Source of the DNA: Lachnospiraceae bacterium
Lineage (GTDB): Bacteria; Bacillota; Clostridia; Lachnospirales; Lachnospiraceae
Reading direction: 5' to 3'
Length of the DNA stretch: 56,180 nt
Assembly: GCA_021203305.1 (NCBI GenBank)
Contig: JAJQBK010000061.1
Span: 1-56,180, forward strand
This document shows positions 5,981 through 15,441 of the stretch, piece by piece (the first letter of the stretch is position 1; every line of letters starts with the position of its first letter). Position numbers and translations under genes: made by a program. The notes beneath the pieces were generated by a model that was given only the letters and a program-made list of their open reading frames with translations, was not told the DNA's origin and ran no database searches.

Positions 5981-8627
5981 AATGACGCCGATGATGCAGC
6001 AGTATCTGCTGACCAAAGAAGAATATAAGGACTGTATCCTGTTTTACCGTCTGGGCGATTTTTATGAAATGTTCTTTGACGACGCGCTGACTGTGTCTAA
6101 GGAGCTTGACCTGACTCTGACGGGAAAGGCCTGCGGGCTGGAGGAGCGGGCACCCATGTGCGGAATCCCCTACCACGCGGTGGAGGGATATTTAAATAAG
6201 CTGGTCAGCAAGGGCTACAAGGTGGCCATCTGTGAGCAGCTGGAGGATCCTAAGCTTGCCAAGGGCCTGGTCAAGCGGGATGTGGTGCGCATTGTAACGC
6301 CGGGAACGGTCACCAACGCCCAGGCCCTTCAGGAGAATCAGAATAATTTCCTGATGTGCGTGGCATACATTTCCGGACGGATCGGTATTTCCGCCTGCGA
6401 CGTCTCCACCGGGGAATATTATGTGACCGAGGTGGAGGATCTGCAGAAATTAAGGGACGAAATGATGTGCTACGCCCCCTCGGAGCTGGTCTGCAATGAG
6501 CCCTTTATGGTCAGCGGCATGGATCTTGAGGATTTGAGAGATCGTTTGGGGATGGCGGTGTATCCTCTGGATTCTCACATGTTTGATGACAATAACTGTA
6601 AAAAAGCTCTGACCCGGCATTTTCATTTAAATACGCTGATCGGCCTGGGGCTGGATGATTTTCCCTGCGGCACCATCGCCGCGGGAGCGCTGATGCAGTA
6701 TCTTGTGGAGACCCAGAAAAATTCTCTGGAGCACATCCGGCACATCATTCCCTATCTGACCAGTAAATTTATGCTGCTGGATTCCTCCTCCCGCCGCAAT
6801 CTGGAGCTGACGGAGACTCTGCGCGAGAAGCAGAAAAAGGGCTCTCTTCTCTGGGTGCTGGATAAGACGAAAACCGCCATGGGAGGCAGGCTTTTACGGT
6901 CATACATAGAGCAGCCCCTGATTGAAAAAGAAGATATTGAGTTAAGACTGGACGCTGTGGATGAGTTTTGCAAAGACAGCGTCTGCCGGGACGAGGTGAG
7001 GGAATATTTAAATCCGGTCTATGACCTGGAAAGGCTGCTGGGCCGGGTCAGCTTCGGCACCGCCAATCCCAGAGATTTTATCGCGCTGAAAAGCTCGCTG
7101 GAAATGCTGCCTCACATTAAGACGGTGCTGGCGGACTGTCACAGCGCGGAATTAAAGCAGATCGATCAGGATATTGATTCTCTGCAGGATATCTGCGGTC
7201 TGATCGCCTCAGCCATCGTGGACGAACCGCCCTTTTCCGTCCGGGAGGGCGGAATGATTAAGGACGGCTACGACAGTGATGTGGATGAGCTGCGCCGCGC
7301 CAAAACGGAGGGAACGACCTGGCTTGCGCAGCTGGAGGCCGAGGACCGGGAGCGCACCGGCATCAAGAATCTGAGAATCAAATATAATAAGGTTTTCGGT
7401 TATTATTTTGAGGTGACCAATTCCTTTAAAAATATGGTACCGGAGGATTACATCCGCAAGCAGACCCTGACCAACGCGGAGCGCTACACCACACCGAAGC
7501 TAAAGGAGATGGAGGACAAGATTCTCAACGCCGAGGACAAGCTGGTGGGCCTGGAGTATGATATTTTCTGCGATATCCGGGACCGTATTTCCAGAGAGAC
7601 TGACCGGATTCAGACCACAGCCAAAGCCGTCGCGAAGCTGGACGTGTACGCTTCTCTTTCCGTGGTGGCGGAGCAGAATCATTACGTCCGTCCCGAATTA
7701 AATGAAAAGGGGATTATTGATATTAAGGAGGGCCGCCATCCTGTGGTGGAGCGGATGATCGAGCACGATATGTTCATTCCCAATGACACTTATCTGGACA
7801 ATGACAACCACTGTGTCAGCATCATCACCGGCCCCAATATGGCCGGGAAATCCACTTATATGCGGCAGAGCGCCCTGATTGTGCTGATGGCGCAGATCGG
7901 CTCCTTTGTGCCGGCGAAGAGCGCGGACATCGGCCTGGTGGACCGGATTTTTACCCGGGTGGGCGCCAGCGATGACCTGGCCAGCGGCCAGTCCACCTTC
8001 ATGGTGGAAATGAATGAGGTGGCCAACATTCTGCGGAACGCCACCAGCCAAAGCCTGCTGATTCTGGATGAGATCGGGCGGGGAACCTCCACCTACGACG
8101 GTCTGGCCATCGCCTGGGCGGTCATTGAGCATATCAGCAATAAGCGGCTTTTGGGGGCGAAGACTCTTTTTGCCACCCATTATCACGAGCTGACCGAGCT
8201 GGAAGACAAGATGGACAATGTGAACAACTACTGCATCGCCGTCAAGGAGAGCGGGGATGACATTGTGTTCCTGCGCAAAATCATACCCGGCGGCGCGGAC
8301 AAAAGCTACGGCATCCAGGTGGCCAGACTGGCCGGGGTGCCCCAGATGGTCACAGACCGGGCGGAGGAGATCGCGGCGCAGCTTTCGGAGAATGATATTT
8401 CCTCCAAAGTTCAGGGTATCCTGAAAAAACAGAAATCCACCGGGACGAAGGCGAAGCCGGTGAAGCATTATGATGATGTGGATCTGGCGCAAATGTCGCT
8501 GTTCGATACGGTGAAGGATGAGGATGTGCTGAAGGAGTTAAAGGAGCTGGATATCAATAATATGAAGCCGCTGGACGCGCTGAATACCCTGTATCGGCTG
8601 CAGAATCAGCTGAAGAACCGGTGGTAG
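5973..8627 (+). CDS. mutS: DNA mismatch repair ATPase MutS
   Basis: The 884-residue product is a full-length MutS, the mismatch-recognition ATPase. GDFYEMFFDDA at the N terminus is the mismatch-binding domain with its Phe-x-Glu wedge. The Walker A motif GPNMAGKST lies at about 620-628, followed by DEIGRGTSTYDGLA (Walker B) and ATHYHELTEL. The C-terminal region after residue 800 fits the tetramerization and helix tail. The start ATG overlaps miaB by 8 bases, which suggests coupled translation. No ribosome-site or key-residue defect is seen, in contrast to its partner mutL. Confidence 0.96.
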   Translation: MAEMTPMMQQYLLTKEEYKDCILFYRLGDFYEMFFDDALTVSKELDLTLTGKACGLEERAPMCGIPYHAVEGYLNKLVSKGYKVAICEQLEDPKLAKGLVKRDVVRIVTPGTVTNAQALQENQNNFLMCVAYISGRIGISACDVSTGEYYVTEVEDLQKLRDEMMCYAPSELVCNEPFMVSGMDLEDLRDRLGMAVYPLDSHMFDDNNCKKALTRHFHLNTLIGLGLDDFPCGTIAAGALMQYLVETQKNSLEHIRHIIPYLTSKFMLLDSSSRRNLELTETLREKQKKGSLLWVLDKTKTAMGGRLLRSYIEQPLIEKEDIELRLDAVDEFCKDSVCRDEVREYLNPVYDLERLLGRVSFGTANPRDFIALKSSLEMLPHIKTVLADCHSAELKQIDQDIDSLQDICGLIASAIVDEPPFSVREGGMIKDGYDSDVDELRRAKTEGTTWLAQLEAEDRERTGIKNLRIKYNKVFGYYFEVTNSFKNMVPEDYIRKQTLTNAERYTTPKLKEMEDKILNAEDKLVGLEYDIFCDIRDRISRETDRIQTTAKAVAKLDVYASLSVVAEQNHYVRPELNEKGIIDIKEGRHPVVERMIEHDMFIPNDTYLDNDNHCVSIITGPNMAGKSTYMRQSALIVLMAQIGSFVPAKSADIGLVDRIFTRVGASDDLASGQSTFMVEMNEVANILRNATSQSLLILDEIGRGTSTYDGLAIAWAVIEHISNKRLLGAKTLFATHYHELTELEDKMDNVNNYCIAVKESGDDIVFLRKIIPGGADKSYGIQVARLAGVPQMVTDRAEEIAAQLSENDISSKVQGILKKQKSTGTKAKPVKHYDDVDLAQMSLFDTVKDEDVLKELKELDINNMKPLDALNTLYRLQNQLKNRW

Positions 8628-8655
8628 GACGTAGTAAATATGCAGCAAATGGCTC

Positions 8656-8855
8656 GCATGAGTAAGTATAAACTTCTTCGCTCATGCCGTGCTTAGGTGA
8701 AATAGGAAATCTTTGATTTCCGTAATTGAACCTATACATTGTGTAAAACGCTCCGATGAGCCTTGAGCAGGAAAAGTGTCAGCATGGGCTTCCACTTTTC
8801 CTAAGTCTCATCTCCGCAGCACAGAAATCGCAAAGAAGTTTATACTTACTCATGC
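8656..8855. repeat. 200-bp inverted-repeat element between mutS and mutL (MITE-like or large hairpin)
   Basis: A perfect 23-bp inverted repeat has its arms at 8656-8678 and 8833-8855. Inside are further hairpins: GGAAATC/GATTTCC at 8705-8721, AGGAAAAGTG/CACTTTTCCT at 8769-8802, and GATGAG/CTCATC at 8755-8760 and 8807-8812 around the latter. CTTAGGT occurs inside the left part and just outside the right arm. No gene fits, and no clear target-site duplication is seen. It fills nearly all of the 303-base gap and separates mutL from the miaB-mutS transcript. Confidence 0.7.
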
Positions 8856-8930
8856 TTAGGTATGTGGCTGTTTACATATTTATTGGTCTGGAATGCAGGA
8901 ACAGCGATAATAACAAAGGTATAGGAAAAC

Positions 8931-10475
8931 ATGCCAGAAATTTTAGTACTGTCTGAAGATACAATTGATAAAATTGCCGCTGGTGAGGTGGTCGAGCGTC
9001 CATTGAACGTGGTTAAGGAATTAGTGGAAAACTCCATGGACGCCGGCGCTCACGCGATTACGGTGGAGATTAAAAACGGGGGAATTGACTTAATCCGCGT
9101 CACCGACGATGGAGAGGGTATCCCGGCCAACCAGGTGAAAACCGCCTTTTTCCGGCACGCTACCAGCAAGATCCGAAATATGCAGGACTTAAACCATCTG
9201 TCCAGCATGGGCTTTCGGGGCGAGGCTCTTTCCAGCATTGCGGCGGTAGCCCAAGTGGAGCTCGTGACCTGTACGGAGGACTCTCTGACCGGCACTCACT
9301 ATGAGATTGAGGGCGCGGTGGAGAAGGCCTTTGAGCAGGTGGGAGCGCCGAAGGGGACGACCATCCTGGTGCGCAATCTGTTTTTCAATGTACCGGTGCG
9401 GCGCAAATTTTTAAAGCAGCCGCCAACCGAGGCCGGGTATGTGGCGGAGGTTATGGAGCAGCTGGCCATGAGCCGTCCGGATATTTCCTTTAAATATGTA
9501 CAAAACGGACAAGTCAAATTTTACACCTCCGGAAACGGGGAGCTGAAGGAGGTCATTTACCGGATTTACGGCAGGGAGATCACGGAGCACCTTCTGCCCA
9601 TCGATGTGACGGAGGGGGAGATTCAGATCAGAGGCTTTCTGGGGAAGCCGGAGCTCAACCGCTCCAACAGGGGCTTTGAGCATTATTTTCTCAATTCCCG
9701 CTATTTGAAGAGCAAGGTGCTCTCCAAAGCCATAGAGGACGGATACAAGCAGTACGTCATGCAGCACAAATTTCCCTTTGTAGTGCTTCATTTTGCCATG
9801 CCTGCACAGGCGGTGGATGTGAATGTCCACCCCAGTAAGATGGAGGTTCGGTTTGAACAGGAGCAGCTGGTCTATCAGACCATTGTGAAGACCATTATCG
9901 AGCGGCTGCGCAGTAGAGAATTTATCGTGGATCATTCCTTTGGAAAAGATGAGCCCGTGCCCAGAAGCACACCCGCCGACCGGGTGCCGGCCCATTCGCC
10001 GGAGCCGTTTATGCGCTCCGCCGGGATTTTTGATAAAAGTAATACCGATATAACCTCAAAAGAGCAGTCAATTGGCAGCGGGATATTGGAAGTTTCAGTG
10101 GGCGGAAGAGAAATTTCCGTAAAACCGGATGAAGCCAATACCGGCGTAAGAGAAACTGGCAATCATGAAGTGAAGGATGGCCTGAAACTCAACGGGAGCG
10201 ATGAAAAGGGCGGCTTGGAATCCAACGGAAACGTAGGAAAGGACAGCTTGGAATCCAACGGGAGCGATGAAAAGGATGGCCTGAGACCCAACGGGAGCGA
10301 TGAAAAGAACGGCCCGGAATCTAACGGAAGCGATGAAAAGGATAGCCTGGAATTTGAATTTGACTTTGATCAGCCGACAGAGGCAGATGAAGGATCAAGC
10401 GCTGTAGCGGAGCCTTCCATTACGGAAATTTACGGAAAACCGGATCAGTCTGAAAAGACTATGAATTTGGCCTAG
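8931..10475 (+). CDS. mutL: DNA mismatch repair protein MutL, N-terminal ATPase part (gene interrupted by amber codon)
   Basis: The 514 residues before the stop hold the GHKL ATPase domain of MutL: VKELVENSMDAGA, VTDDGEGI and SSMGFRGEALSSIA are all intact, followed by the transducer domain to about residue 330. A variable linker follows with five 11-residue repeats (10182-10346). Translation then meets TAG at 10473-10475. The same frame continues after the stop straight into a normal MutL C-terminal domain up to 11141, so one gene of about 736 codons has been split by a single in-frame nonsense codon. AGGAAAAC precedes the ATG. The truncated product should lack dimerization and endonuclease activity. 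Confidence 0.9.
   Translation: MPEILVLSEDTIDKIAAGEVVERPLNVVKELVENSMDAGAHAITVEIKNGGIDLIRVTDDGEGIPANQVKTAFFRHATSKIRNMQDLNHLSSMGFRGEALSSIAAVAQVELVTCTEDSLTGTHYEIEGAVEKAFEQVGAPKGTTILVRNLFFNVPVRRKFLKQPPTEAGYVAEVMEQLAMSRPDISFKYVQNGQVKFYTSGNGELKEVIYRIYGREITEHLLPIDVTEGEIQIRGFLGKPELNRSNRGFEHYFLNSRYLKSKVLSKAIEDGYKQYVMQHKFPFVVLHFAMPAQAVDVNVHPSKMEVRFEQEQLVYQTIVKTIIERLRSREFIVDHSFGKDEPVPRSTPADRVPAHSPEPFMRSAGIFDKSNTDITSKEQSIGSGILEVSVGGREISVKPDEANTGVRETGNHEVKDGLKLNGSDEKGGLESNGNVGKDSLESNGSDEKDGLRPNGSDEKNGPESNGSDEKDSLEFEFDFDQPTEADEGSSAVAEPSITEIYGKPDQSEKTMNLA
10182..10346 (+). repeat. five tandem 33-bp repeats coding for an 11-residue unit in the MutL linker
   Basis: Five consecutive units of the form L-E-S-N-G-S-D-E-K-D-G, differing at few positions, lie in the poorly conserved linker of MutL. 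The unit length keeps the reading frame, so copy-number change would alter only linker length. Confidence 0.85.
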
Positions 10476-11141
10476 GCCCCGGCGCCGTCTCTCCCAGACC
10501 TTGGAATAGAAAAGGCCGAGCAGGAGACACTGTTTACACCGGAATTCCTGACTGAGAAAAGCAGGGAGAGCTATGAGATCATTGGTCAGATTTTTAAAAC
10601 CTACTGGATTATCGCCTACAGCGACCGGATTTACATGATCGACCAGCATGCCGCCCATGAGAAGGTAAAATATGAGCGCCTTGTCAAGGCCATGCGAGAA
10701 AAGAACGTTTCCACCCAGATGCTTATGCCGCCCCAGGTCGTCCATGTCAGCGCTAGGGAGGAACAGGTACTGACACAGCATCTGGATGCCTTCACGGCAC
10801 TGGGCTTTGAAATCGAGGACTTTGGAGAGCACGCCTTTGTGATCCGGGGCGTACCGGTGGATCTGTACGGCTGCAGCTATCAGCAGCTTTTTGAGGAGGT
10901 GCTGGACGAGCTTTCCCGGGGACCAGTGCAGGGCAATTTTGAGGTGATCAAAGATAAGCTGGCGAGCATGGCCTGCAAATCTGCCGTCAAGGGCAACATG
11001 TCCATGTCCCGGCCGGAGCTGGAGGCTTTGATCGATGAGCTTCTGAGCCTGGAGAATCCCTATTTCTGCCCCCATGGCCGTCCTGTGATCATCTCCATGA
11101 CAAAGCAGGAGATTGAAAAGAAGTTCAAACGGATTGTGTGA
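10476..11141 (+). pseudogene. mutL: MutL C-terminal endonuclease/dimerization part, cut off by the amber codon
   Basis: This stretch is in frame with the mutL 5' part and encodes the conserved C-terminal domain. It has the endonuclease motif DQHAAHEKVKYE (DQHA-x2-E-x4-E), then SMACKSAVK and FCPHGRP, which bind the metal site. So the ancestral protein was a Gram-positive endonuclease-type MutL. The first ATG after the stop is at 10635, has no convincing ribosome site and lies inside the first strand of the domain, so restart there is unlikely to yield a folded subunit. A sequencing error or suppressor tRNA could restore the whole protein. Confidence 0.8.
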
Positions 11142-11187
11142 GATCATGAACACCGATGCTTATGGCAAAAGGAAGTGCGCACAGAGT

Positions 11188-12126
11188 ATGGAAAAGAAAA
11201 AACTGATCATTCTGACCGGTCCCACCGCGGTGGGAAAGACCAGCCTTTCCATCCGCTTGGCAAAGGCGGTGAACGGAGCAGTTATTTGCGCGGATTCCAT
11301 GCAAGTCTACGAATATATGGACATCGGATCCGCCAAAATCATGCCGGAGGAGATGGACGGTGTGGACCATTATCTGGTCAACTGCCTGAAGCCCTGGGAA
11401 CCCTTCAATGTGGTCATTTTCCAGGAAATGGCGCGGCAGGCCATGGAAAAAATATACGGGTCAGGCAAAATTCCCATCCTGGTGGGCGGCACCGGCTTTT
11501 ATATCCAGGCCGTTTTATATGACATTGATTTCACGGATAATGACGGCGACGACGCCTTCAGAAAAGAGCTGGAGGCAATCGCCCGGACTGAAAACGGCCC
11601 GGCAAAGCTACATGAGAGACTGCGCGCCGTCGACCCGAAGGCGGCGGAAGAAATCCATCCTAACAACACCAAAAGAGTGATCCGGGCGCTGGAATTTTAC
11701 GCCCAGACCAGCCGTCCCATCTCCGAACATAACACGGAGCAACGGGCAAAGGAAAGCCCCTACGATTTCCGTTATTTTGTACTGACCGACGACAGGGAGA
11801 GGCTGTACAGACGCATCGATGAAAGAGTGGACCGGATGATGGAGAACGGCCTTGTGGAAGAGGTAAAACAGCTTATGGCCATGGGCTGTGACCGCACCAT
11901 GACCTCCATGCAGGGCCTCGGCTACAAGGAAATCATCGACTGTCTGACCGGCGAAATCTCACTGGAGGAAGCCGTCTACCGTATCAAACGCGACACACGC
12001 CACTTCGCCAAACACCAGATTACTTGGTTTAAGCGGGAAAGAGATGTAAAGTGGCTTGACAGACGCGACTACACAGACGAAGAACAACTACTGAATACGA
12101 TTATAAAAATGCTGTGGGCAGCATAA
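11188..12126 (+). CDS. miaA: tRNA dimethylallyltransferase MiaA
   Basis: MiaA transfers the dimethylallyl group to A37 of tRNA, the step before MiaB. The product of about 312 residues has the P-loop GPTAVGKTSLS near its start, then DSMQVY, GGTGFYIQAVLY, and QITWFKRERDVKWLD at the C terminus. The ATG at 11188 gives the usual MEKKKLIILTGPTA opening and has AAGGAAG about 12 bases ahead; an ATG at 11146 is the alternative and would add 14 residues. The gene follows mutL closely, completing the common mutS-mutL-miaA order. The hfq gene that often follows it in Clostridia is not present in the next gap. Confidence 0.94.
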   Translation: MEKKKLIILTGPTAVGKTSLSIRLAKAVNGAVICADSMQVYEYMDIGSAKIMPEEMDGVDHYLVNCLKPWEPFNVVIFQEMARQAMEKIYGSGKIPILVGGTGFYIQAVLYDIDFTDNDGDDAFRKELEAIARTENGPAKLHERLRAVDPKAAEEIHPNNTKRVIRALEFYAQTSRPISEHNTEQRAKESPYDFRYFVLTDDRERLYRRIDERVDRMMENGLVEEVKQLMAMGCDRTMTSMQGLGYKEIIDCLTGEISLEEAVYRIKRDTRHFAKHQITWFKRERDVKWLDRRDYTDEEQLLNTIIKMLWAA

Positions 12127-12271
12127 TGAATAACTGAGACTTTTATATTCGGAATTTTTGATTTAACCAAAAGAGATATTGTAAAAACCGCAAACCCTTT
12201 CGTAAATGTATACAAGCCTCTTGAAAATGATTACAAACCTTCGCAATTTATCCAAAAAGGAAAGAAAAACT

Positions 12272-13561
12272 ATGCATGATCAGCAACTGAAATCGCAATA
12301 CTCCTCCCTCGGCATCTCCGCCCCGGTCCTCCAGTTCGGAGAAGACATCCTTGCGACCCTGACCGACCGCTTCTCCGCCATCGACCAGGTTGCCGAATAC
12401 AACCAGCTCAAGGTCTTAAAATCCATGCAGGAATGCCAGGTCCGCGAAGCCTGCCTGACCGGCACCACCGGCTATGGCTACAATGACATCGGAAGAGAGA
12501 CTCTGGAAGCAGTCTATGCCGGAATATTCCACACACAGGACGCTCTGGTGCGCCCCCAGATCACCTGCGGCACCCACGCTCTGGCCCTGGCCCTGATGAG
12601 CAACCTGCGTCCCGGGGACGAGCTTTTAAGCCCTGTGGGAAGGCCCTACGACACTCTGGAGGAGGTCATCGGCATCCGGCCCTCCAAAGGCTCACTCGCG
12701 GAGTACGGCATCACCTACGCCCAGGTGGATTTACTCCCGAACGGCTCCTTTGACTATGACGGAATCCGGAACGCGGTCAACCCCAGGACCAAGCTGGTGA
12801 CCATCCAGCGCTCCAAGGGCTACGCCACCCGGCCGACCCTGTCCGTGAAACGGATCGGAGAGCTGATTTCCTTTGTCAGAAAAATAAAACCGGACGTGAT
12901 CTGTATGGTGGATAACTGCTACGGAGAGTTCGTGGAAACCGTGGAGCCCACGGACGTGGGAGCGGACATGGCGGTAGGCTCCCTGATCAAAAATCCCGGC
13001 GGCGGCCTGGCTCCCATCGGCGGCTACATCGCGGGGACGAAGGAGTGTGTGGAGAACGCCGCTTACCGCCTGACCAGCCCCGGCCTCGGCAAGGAGGTTG
13101 GCGCAAGCCTCGGTGTTCTGCCCAATTTCTATCAGGGCCTTTTCCTGGCACCTACCGTGACGGCCAGCGCCTTAAAGGGAGCCATTTTCGCGGCCAGTCT
13201 CTATGAACGGCTGGGCTTTTCGGTTTTTCCTGACAGCAAAGCCTCCCGGCATGACATCATCCAGGCGGTGACCTTTGGAAAGCCGGAGGGAGTGATCGCT
13301 TTCTGCAAGGGAATCCAGGCGGCGGCTCCCGTGGATTCCTTTGTGACGCCCGAGCCATGGGACATGCCCGGGTATGACGCCCCGGTGATCATGGCGGCCG
13401 GCGCCTTTGTGTCCGGCTCCAGCATCGAGCTTTCCGCGGACGGCCCCATCCGTCAGCCTTATACGGTATATTTTCAGGGAGGGCTGACCTGGCCCCACGC
13501 CAAATTCGGAATCCTCAAAAGCGTGCAGTCTCTGGCAGATGAGGGGATAATAAAAATGTGA
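12272..13561 (+). CDS. methionine gamma-lyase family protein (PLP-dependent, 'aluminum resistance' family)
   Basis: This 429-residue protein is a fold-type I PLP enzyme of the Met gamma-lyase/aluminum-resistance family. The region GSLIKNPGGGLAPIGGYIAG holds the likely PLP lysine, and RPQITCGTHALALAL forms the phosphate-binding area. The substrate has not been fixed for most members. The start at 12272 is supported by AAAGGAAAG; a frame opening at 12206 lacks a ribosome site. It lies downstream of miaA, as in many Clostridia. The stop codon at the end overlaps the reading frame that leads to radC, but radC itself begins later. Confidence 0.85.
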   Translation: MHDQQLKSQYSSLGISAPVLQFGEDILATLTDRFSAIDQVAEYNQLKVLKSMQECQVREACLTGTTGYGYNDIGRETLEAVYAGIFHTQDALVRPQITCGTHALALALMSNLRPGDELLSPVGRPYDTLEEVIGIRPSKGSLAEYGITYAQVDLLPNGSFDYDGIRNAVNPRTKLVTIQRSKGYATRPTLSVKRIGELISFVRKIKPDVICMVDNCYGEFVETVEPTDVGADMAVGSLIKNPGGGLAPIGGYIAGTKECVENAAYRLTSPGLGKEVGASLGVLPNFYQGLFLAPTVTASALKGAIFAASLYERLGFSVFPDSKASRHDIIQAVTFGKPEGVIAFCKGIQAAAPVDSFVTPEPWDMPGYDAPVIMAAGAFVSGSSIELSADGPIRQPYTVYFQGGLTWPHAKFGILKSVQSLADEGIIKM

Positions 13562-13674
13562 TTATTCACAGTAACAAAAAATTTAAATTTTCTTTGTATA
13601 CATGGCCGGAATTTTATGGTAGTATATTCAGTGACTTGTGGATTTTGCCCGCACCTGGAGAGGGAAAGGCATAT

Positions 13675-14355
13675 ATGAAATCAGACGCCGGTTCGTCGGC
13701 TCTGCCCTACGAGCGCTTCCTTTCCTGCGGCCCCGGGGCATTGACCGATGCGGAGCTTGTGGCAGTGATCCTGCGCACAGGCACCAAAGATAAAAGCGCC
13801 CTGCAGCTTGCGCAGGACGTTTTGAATTCCTGCGGCACACGGGAGAATCTGACTGTTCTCTACCAGCTGACTCTTTCCGATCTTTTAAAGATCAACGGCA
13901 TCGGGGAGGTAAAGGCCGTCAAGCTGCTGGCTTTGGCAGAGCTTTCCAGACGGATGTCCCGGCAGAGCCTTCATTCGGAGTTGTCCTTCCAGAATTTGGG
14001 CAAGGTGGCGGCCTATTACATGGAGACGCTGCGCCACTTCAGAACCGAACAGGTGCTGGCCGTGTTCCTGGACGGCAGGGGACACTATCTGGGGGAGGAG
14101 AAGCTCTCCTTAGGAACGGTGAATGCTTCCCTGCTTTCTCCCAGAGAGGTTTTCATCGCGGCGCTTCGCCATAACGCGGGCGGATTCATCCTTTTGCACA
14201 ACCATCCCAGCGGAGACTGCACGCCCTCCGCCCAGGATGAGGCCATCACCGCCAGAATCGCGGAGGGCGGAAGGCTGATTAATCTGCCGCTGATCGACCA
14301 TATTATTATCGGAGACAATACTTATACAAGCTTTCGCGAGCTTGGACAGATCTAG
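13675..14355 (+). CDS. radC: RadC family JAB-domain protein
   Basis: The 226-residue product has a UPF0758 helix-hairpin-helix part (LLKINGIGEVKAVKLLAL) followed by the JAB/MPN domain with the metal motif LLHNHPSGDCTPSAQDE. Despite its name, a direct role in DNA repair is unproven. The ATG at 13675 follows GAGAGGGAAAGG; earlier in-frame codons from 13558 are unlike RadC. It precedes mreBCD, a conserved order in Firmicutes. Confidence 0.92.
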   Translation: MKSDAGSSALPYERFLSCGPGALTDAELVAVILRTGTKDKSALQLAQDVLNSCGTRENLTVLYQLTLSDLLKINGIGEVKAVKLLALAELSRRMSRQSLHSELSFQNLGKVAAYYMETLRHFRTEQVLAVFLDGRGHYLGEEKLSLGTVNASLLSPREVFIAALRHNAGGFILLHNHPSGDCTPSAQDEAITARIAEGGRLINLPLIDHIIIGDNTYTSFRELGQI

Positions 14356-14430
14356 GAACTTTCGCAAAATAACCCGGCACAATCTGCACAGGTTATTTTC
14401 CGACAGCTCCAAAGAAAGGGGTAAGATACT

Positions 14431-15441
14431 TTGGGAACGAACACATTCGGGATTGACCTTGGAACCAACAATATTAAAATTTACTCGCAGAACGACGACG
14501 GCTACGTCATCGAGAAAAACATGATCGCCATCGAGAATAAAAAAAATATTTTCGCCTATGGCGACAGCGCGTATGAGATGTTTGAGAAGGCGCCCTCCAA
14601 TATCCGGGTATCTTTTCCGTTGAATAACGGCGTCATCGCCGACATCCGGGATATGGAGGTTTTAGTCCGCTATTTTATCTCGGACATCTGTAAGGGCAAG
14701 GCCCTTCCCGCGGACTATTACATGGCGGTCCCCACGGATGTGACGGACGTGGAGAAAAGAGCCTTCTACGACCTGGTCAAAAATGCCGGCGTGAAGGCGA
14801 AGGAGGTTTACGTGGTGGAAAAGGCGGTGGCCGACGGGCTGGGCCTCGGCATTGATGTAAAAACCGCCATCGGCGCCCTGATTGTGGACATCGGCTTCCA
14901 CACCACGGAGATCTCCCTGATCTCTCTGGGAGGCATTGTCTTAAGCCGCCTGATTAAGATCGGCGGGCTGAAATTTGACGAGACCATCAAGTCCACCATA
15001 CGCAAGGAATACAACCTGGTGATCGGCTCCAAGACCTCCGAGAAGCTCAAGATCAGCTTAAAGGAGCTGGAGGAGACCAATCAGAAGGCCGTTGTGTTCG
15101 GCAGGGATATCGTGACCGGGCTTCCCATGGAGAGGACTGTGGACCTGGAGGTCATCGATGCGGCCCTGGAGGAACAGTACGCCACGATCATTGATCATGT
15201 AAAGCTGATTCTAGAGCGGACGCCGCCGGAGCTTTCCGCGGACATTTACCGCAACGGCCTGTACCTGACCGGGGGCGCTTCCCAGATCGTCCACTTCGCC
15301 GAGCAGCTGTCGGCGGGCACAGGCCTGAAGGTGATCCCGGCGGAAAACCCGGTGACCAGCGTGGCCGCGGGTCTGGCCAGGGTGATCAATGAGGACTATT
15401 TCAAGACCGTCGCTTTTGCTGTAGAAGGAATGAATAAATGA
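14431..15441 (+). CDS. mreB: MreB-like actin-family rod shape protein
   Basis: MreB polymerizes under the membrane and guides cell-wall elongation. The 336-residue product has the actin ATPase fold: FGIDLGTNNIKIY (phosphate 1), LIVDIGFHTTEISL (phosphate 2) and GLYLTGGASQI (adenosine). It starts with TTG after AAAGGGG. It is somewhat divergent from classic MreB and could be an Mbl- or Alp-like variant, but mreC and mreD follow at once, which settles the role. The mreC start overlaps its stop by four bases (ATGA). Confidence 0.88.
   Translation: MGTNTFGIDLGTNNIKIYSQNDDGYVIEKNMIAIENKKNIFAYGDSAYEMFEKAPSNIRVSFPLNNGVIADIRDMEVLVRYFISDICKGKALPADYYMAVPTDVTDVEKRAFYDLVKNAGVKAKEVYVVEKAVADGLGLGIDVKTAIGALIVDIGFHTTEISLISLGGIVLSRLIKIGGLKFDETIKSTIRKEYNLVIGSKTSEKLKISLKELEETNQKAVVFGRDIVTGLPMERTVDLEVIDAALEEQYATIIDHVKLILERTPPELSADIYRNGLYLTGGASQIVHFAEQLSAGTGLKVIPAENPVTSVAAGLARVINEDYFKTVAFAVEGMNK

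Noticed and set aside
7698-8492. 264-codon open frame on the minus strand
   Set aside because: It is antisense to the conserved ATPase part of mutS and has no ribosome site or family match.
8656-8855. Invertible promoter for mutL as a firm call
   Set aside because: The inverted repeats would allow it, but I could not find a good promoter inside in either direction, and the inner hairpins fit a MITE or RNA better.
10473-10475. Programmed frameshift or pyrrolysine at the mutL amber codon
   Set aside because: The frame does not change across the stop, and the pyrrolysine system is rare outside methylamine users; nothing here suggests it.
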